A stretch of DNA of 64,000 bases from Hymenobacter telluris (lineage in GTDB: Bacteria > Bacteroidota > Bacteroidia > Cytophagales > Hymenobacteraceae): positions 526,767 through 590,766 of the forward strand of contig NZ_JAFLQZ010000003.1 of assembly GCF_017313265.1 (NCBI RefSeq). The letters run 5' to 3'. Within the stretch, counting starts at the first letter, position 1, and each line of letters begins with the position of its first letter. Of this stretch, positions 61,074-64,000 are shown in pieces. A program made the translations under genes and the position numbers. Under the pieces are notes generated by a model that was not told the DNA's origin, searched no databases, and saw only the letters and a program-made list of their open reading frames with translations.

Positions 61074-62270
61074 ATGACCTTTTCGAAGCTGCCCGTGCGT
61101 TCTGCGCTTCTTTCCGGACTATTAGGTTTGCCACTGCTCGGAGCCGCCCAATCTTCTCCCAACACCATCACTACGGCTGTTCCTATCCTAACCATTAGCC
61201 CCGATTCTCGCTCTGCGGCTCTCGGAGAAGCAGGGGTGGCCATTTCCCCTGATGCTAACTCGGCTTACTACAATGCTGGCAAACTAGGGTTCGTACCCAA
61301 CAAGTACAGCTTCTCGCCTTCGTATACGCCATGGCTGGCCTCCATTACCGACGATATGGGCTTGGCTTACCTGTCAGGTTATGCCAAAACTGGTAGCCGC
61401 TCGGCTATTTCAGCTTCACTGATGTATTTCAATTTAGGTGAAATACAATTCCGTGACTTCCAGAATGTAGCCGGTCCTACATTCAGCCCCAAAGAATACG
61501 CTTTTACAGTTGCTTACGGCCAAAAGCTCACTGACAACTTCGGGGTTGGGGTAGCGGCTCGCTACATCCGCTCCAACCTCACCGATGGTGGCTCTACCGA
61601 TTTCAAGCCCGGTAACGCAGCTGCTGTTGATTTGGGAGCCTACTACAACAAGGACCTCAGCTTAGGAGCCGCCGATTATAACTTAGCCCTTGGTGCATCC
61701 ATAACGAACATCGGCAACAAAATCACTTACACGAATCCGCGACAAGCCGATTTTCTACCAACTACCTTAAAGCTTGGTACGGCTATTACGCGTGAACTCG
61801 ATGCCTATAATAAGCTTACTTTCACTGTTGATTTCGCTAAGCTGTTAGTGCCATCTCCTTATTACATAGAGGGTGATACTACCTTCTTGAAAAAGTCGAT
61901 CAATGCCAATAATGAAGCTCGGCGTAGAAAAGGGGTAGTTGCAGCAGCGCTTGGTTCCTTCAGTGATGCCCCCGGTGGTTTCCGCGAAGAACTCCGTGAA
62001 GTAAATATCTCTGCTGGTGCCGAGTATACCTATAACGACTTGCTGATGGCTCGTGTAGGATACTTCTATGAAAACCCTGTGAAAGGTGACCGTAACTACC
62101 TTAGCTTTGGTTTGGGAGTACGATACCAGGTATTTGGTGTTGATGGGGCATACCTAGTACCCAATTCCAAGGCTAACCCTCTTGCCCAGACAATTCGCGT
62201 ATCACTACACTTCAACTTCAACAAACTTGACGAAGCTTTCGGCGACGGTACCGAAACGCCTGTCAACTAA
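61074..62270 (+). CDS. porV: T9SS outer-membrane protein PorV
   Basis: 398 residues. A signal peptide ending near GAAQ precedes a FadL-like barrel opening with VPILTISPDSRSAALGEAGV and NSAYYNAGKLGF, phrases characteristic of PorV (LptO). PorV carries T9SS substrates from the translocon to the PorU sortase. It is probably co-transcribed with porU and ends 10 bases before the M16 gene. Confidence 0.95.
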   Translation: MTFSKLPVRSALLSGLLGLPLLGAAQSSPNTITTAVPILTISPDSRSAALGEAGVAISPDANSAYYNAGKLGFVPNKYSFSPSYTPWLASITDDMGLAYLSGYAKTGSRSAISASLMYFNLGEIQFRDFQNVAGPTFSPKEYAFTVAYGQKLTDNFGVGVAARYIRSNLTDGGSTDFKPGNAAAVDLGAYYNKDLSLGAADYNLALGASITNIGNKITYTNPRQADFLPTTLKLGTAITRELDAYNKLTFTVDFAKLLVPSPYYIEGDTTFLKKSINANNEARRRKGVVAAALGSFSDAPGGFREELREVNISAGAEYTYNDLLMARVGYFYENPVKGDRNYLSFGLGVRYQVFGVDGAYLVPNSKANPLAQTIRVSLHFNFNKLDEAFGDGTETPVN

Positions 62271-62280
62271 TTTCTTGCCG

Positions 62281-63570
62281 ATGCTCGACCGCCAAGTCGC
62301 TCCTCCCGTTCAGCCGCTGGCCAGCGTAACGCTGCCCGCGGCTGACGTGTTTTCGCTCCCTAATGGAGCCCGTTTACATATCATGCGCAACGATGCGCAG
62401 CCTGTTGTTCGCCTGCAAGTCGTTTTCAAAGCGGGTAAGTGGTACGAGCCAAACTCTGGTGTTTCACTCCTCACTGCGCGTATGTTGCTTGAAGGCACCA
62501 GTACCCGCACGGCCCGCCAGATTGCCGACGAGGTGGCGTTTTACGGCGCTTCCCTGGAGTGTGAGCAGGGTTTCGATCGTGCTACCCTTACGCTGTATTG
62601 CCTTACGCGGCACCTAGAGAGCCTTCTGCCTCTTGTTTACGATGTACTAACCGATCCAGTATTTCCTGAATCCGAATTAGAACAACTCAAAACCAGAACC
62701 ATCCAAAACGTTCGTGTTGAACGCCAGAAAACTAGTTATCTAGCGGCCGAACTGTTTTCTCGCAATTTGTATGGTGCCAAGTACCCTTACGGCAATGTAT
62801 TCGATGAAGCAGTTTTCTCGTCTATACCACAGGGTGTTGTCAAAGCCTACCATCAAGCAGCCTATTTGCTTTCTGAGGCAGAAATTTTTCTATGTGGTGA
62901 TATAAGCAATAGTGAAGAAGATGCAGTTGCAAAGCTTTTTGGCCAGAAGAGCTCTTCAGCACCACAACCATCCAACACAGAGCTTTTCTCGGCACCTATT
63001 AGCGCACCAAATCACACCCACAAAGTAGTTGCTGATAGTTTGCAAGCGTCTCTCCGCATTGGCCGTCTGTGGCCTTCTCTTACGCACCCTGATACGCATC
63101 GGCTGCAAGTGCTTGTAAAAGTATTAGGCGGGTACTTCGGTTCTCGCCTTATGAAGAACATTCGCGAGGATAAGGGCTTCACTTATGGCATCCATGCCAG
63201 CATTGGCCCCCGTGAACACGCTAGCTCATTTGCAATTGGTACTGACGTGAATGCGGAAAGTATTGATGCTACAATCCACGAAGTGCATCATGAGCTTATT
63301 ACCTTGCAAACGGAGTTAATTCCGCAGCAGGAGTTGCAAACAGTCAAGAACTATATGACTGGCAAGTTTGCCAATGAGCTCAGCACAGTTTTTGAGCAAT
63401 GCGACAAATACAAAAGCATCATCTTTTTCGGGCTTTCCGCTGACTATTATTCTAAGTTTATTCAGGCAGTGAATGAAGTAACGTCCAAGCAGCTACAGGA
63501 TCTAGCGCAGCAATACTTATCGCCAGAATCAATGATTGAAGTGGTTGTAGGCCCTGAACAGGATAAATAA
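62281..63570 (+). CDS. M16-family protein without the zinc motif
   Basis: About 429 residues from the ATG at 62281. Both M16 halves are present: N-terminal LQVVFKAGKWYEPNSG and C-terminal RLMKNIREDKGFTYGIHA with the R/Y substrate pair. Where active members have HxxEH, this protein has LLTARMLLEGT, so the zinc ligands and base are missing. M16 enzymes of bacteria often form a pair of an active and an inactive subunit; no active partner is adjacent. It probably acts as the inactive partner or binds peptides. It has no signal peptide. Confidence 0.88.
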   Translation: MLDRQVAPPVQPLASVTLPAADVFSLPNGARLHIMRNDAQPVVRLQVVFKAGKWYEPNSGVSLLTARMLLEGTSTRTARQIADEVAFYGASLECEQGFDRATLTLYCLTRHLESLLPLVYDVLTDPVFPESELEQLKTRTIQNVRVERQKTSYLAAELFSRNLYGAKYPYGNVFDEAVFSSIPQGVVKAYHQAAYLLSEAEIFLCGDISNSEEDAVAKLFGQKSSSAPQPSNTELFSAPISAPNHTHKVVADSLQASLRIGRLWPSLTHPDTHRLQVLVKVLGGYFGSRLMKNIREDKGFTYGIHASIGPREHASSFAIGTDVNAESIDATIHEVHHELITLQTELIPQQELQTVKNYMTGKFANELSTVFEQCDKYKSIIFFGLSADYYSKFIQAVNEVTSKQLQDLAQQYLSPESMIEVVVGPEQDK

Positions 63571-63585
63571 ACTTACCGCCACACA

Positions 63586-63625
63586 TAAAAAGAGAAGGCG
63601 CCCACTACTTGGGCACCTTCTTTTT
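63586..63625. terminator. Terminator after the M16 gene
   Basis: AAAAAGAGAAGGCGCCCA and TGGGCACCTTCTTTTT form a long stem with one mismatch and one bulge; T5 follows. It lies between convergent transcription units. Confidence 0.85.
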
Positions 63626-63675
63626 ATGATCACCTATTCCTATTGAGTCTTGAGGAATAGAAAAGTCTAGAAACA

Positions 63676-63713
63676 GCAACGCCCCTCAACGGCAGGGCCG
63701 GAGGGGCGTTGGC
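63676..63713 (-). terminator. Terminator of the rRNA operon
   Basis: 11-bp stem CAACGCCCCTC/GAGGGGCGTTG with a 13-base loop, immediately downstream of 5S on the minus strand and followed by a T-rich stretch. Confidence 0.8.
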
Positions 63714-63721
63714 AAAACAGT

Positions 63722-63834
63722 AAGGTTGGCGGCGACCGACTCTCCCACCGATGAAGGCAGTACCATAGGCGCTCCGGGGCTTAACGACTCTGTTCGGAAT
63801 GGGAAGAGGTGAACACCCGGGCTAAAGCCACCAT
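63722..63834 (-). rRNA. rrf: 5S ribosomal RNA
   Basis: The minus strand reads TGGTGGCTTTAGCCCGGGTG, then TTCACCTCTTCCCATTCCGA, ACAGAGTCGTTAAGCCCC and a terminal GTCGGTCGCCGCCAACC. These are the universal 5S blocks with helix I ends pairing. Exact ends are estimated within a few bases. Confidence 0.93.
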
Positions 63835-63921
63835 TACTGGCGCCGCAGTTCGCCTGGCGAACTGCGTCTTGTTGTTGACACAAGGACAAGAGAGAAAAAA
63901 GCTTTTTGTATAGAGCATGTA

Positions 63922-64000
63922 TGTGCGGAAGTGTTCGGCTCCTTAGTACGGGTCAGCTGTGCGATTTCGCGCTCTACACTTCCCGCCTATCTACGTCGTC
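63922..64000 (-). rRNA. rrl: 23S ribosomal RNA, 3' end (runs off right edge)
   Basis: The minus strand reads GATAGGCGGGAAGTGTAGAG and ends AGCTGACCCGTACTAAGGAG then CCGAACACTTCC, matching the conserved last helix of 23S rRNA. The rest lies to the right. An 87-base spacer with a GCAGTTCGCC hairpin separates it from 5S. Confidence 0.92.

Overview
The window is GC-rich bacterial DNA that reads as a Bacteroidota chromosome of the order Cytophagales, most like Hymenobacter. The grounds are: three type IX secretion (T9SS) attachment genes (porZ, porU, porV) and cargo proteins with T9SS type A C-terminal domains; the order purH-mreB-mreC-mreD-mrdA-rodA; Bacteroidota-type promoters (TTG/TTTG, 19-20 bases, TAnnTTTG); no recognisable Shine-Dalgarno sites; and a 23S-5S rRNA end on the minus strand at the right edge. 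The genus is an inference from gene style, not from a search.

Layout. 1-7.3 kb: aspS (cut by the left edge), two small secreted proteins of unknown role, tadA, a Mn-type superoxide dismutase, a nucleoside permease-like MFS protein, an AAA+ ATPase and ndk. 7.6-11.9 kb: nrnA, then four FKBP-type prolyl isomerase genes in a row. 12-16.4 kb (minus): recO, porZ, tdk and a 2Fe-2S ferredoxin. 16.4-20.4 kb: a conserved protein of unknown function and two polytopic membrane proteins resembling GT-C glycosyltransferases. 20.5-28.7 kb (minus): the cell-shape operon purH-mreBCD-mrdA-rodA, interrupted between mrdA and rodA by a small 23S-IVS/four-helix-bundle gene enclosed in 27-bp perfect inverted repeats.

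28.9-32.8 kb: a compact set of acyl-CoA dehydrogenase, PIG-L deacetylase, NodS-like methyltransferase and a convergent, overlapping family 2 glycosyltransferase. It looks like an uncharacterised pathway that builds and modifies an amino-sugar conjugate. 33-38 kb (minus): an outer-membrane barrel, a UbiA-type prenyltransferase, a cold-shock protein, kdsC, iscX, a ferredoxin and a DUF2520 protein. 38-43 kb: two paralogous T9SS cargo genes sharing an almost identical C-terminal module plus terminator. 43-49.2 kb (minus): cytochrome c maturation genes (ccmB, ccmC, a ccmD-like gene, a CxxxY-type ccmE, an unknown gene, ccmF). 49.3-55.4 kb: a beta-helix T9SS cargo protein, a large propeller-plus-barrel protein and an FAD oxidoreductase. 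55.6-63.6 kb (plus): a metallo-beta-lactamase-fold hydrolase, pssA, porU, porV and an M16-family protein lacking the zinc motif. 5S and the 3' end of 23S rRNA close the window.

The most unusual signal is in the gaps. More than a dozen intergenic spaces carry hairpins whose arms are made of degenerate 7-9 base 'words', a different word in different gaps. The arms often begin exactly at, or include, the stop codon of the upstream gene. One word family (CAATTAAAAATT...) flanks the four-helix-bundle gene, recurs as an empty 136-bp copy in the ccm operon where it forms part of a signal peptide, and appears decayed before pssA. This suggests a small mobile repeat family with an S23/IVS-type passenger gene.
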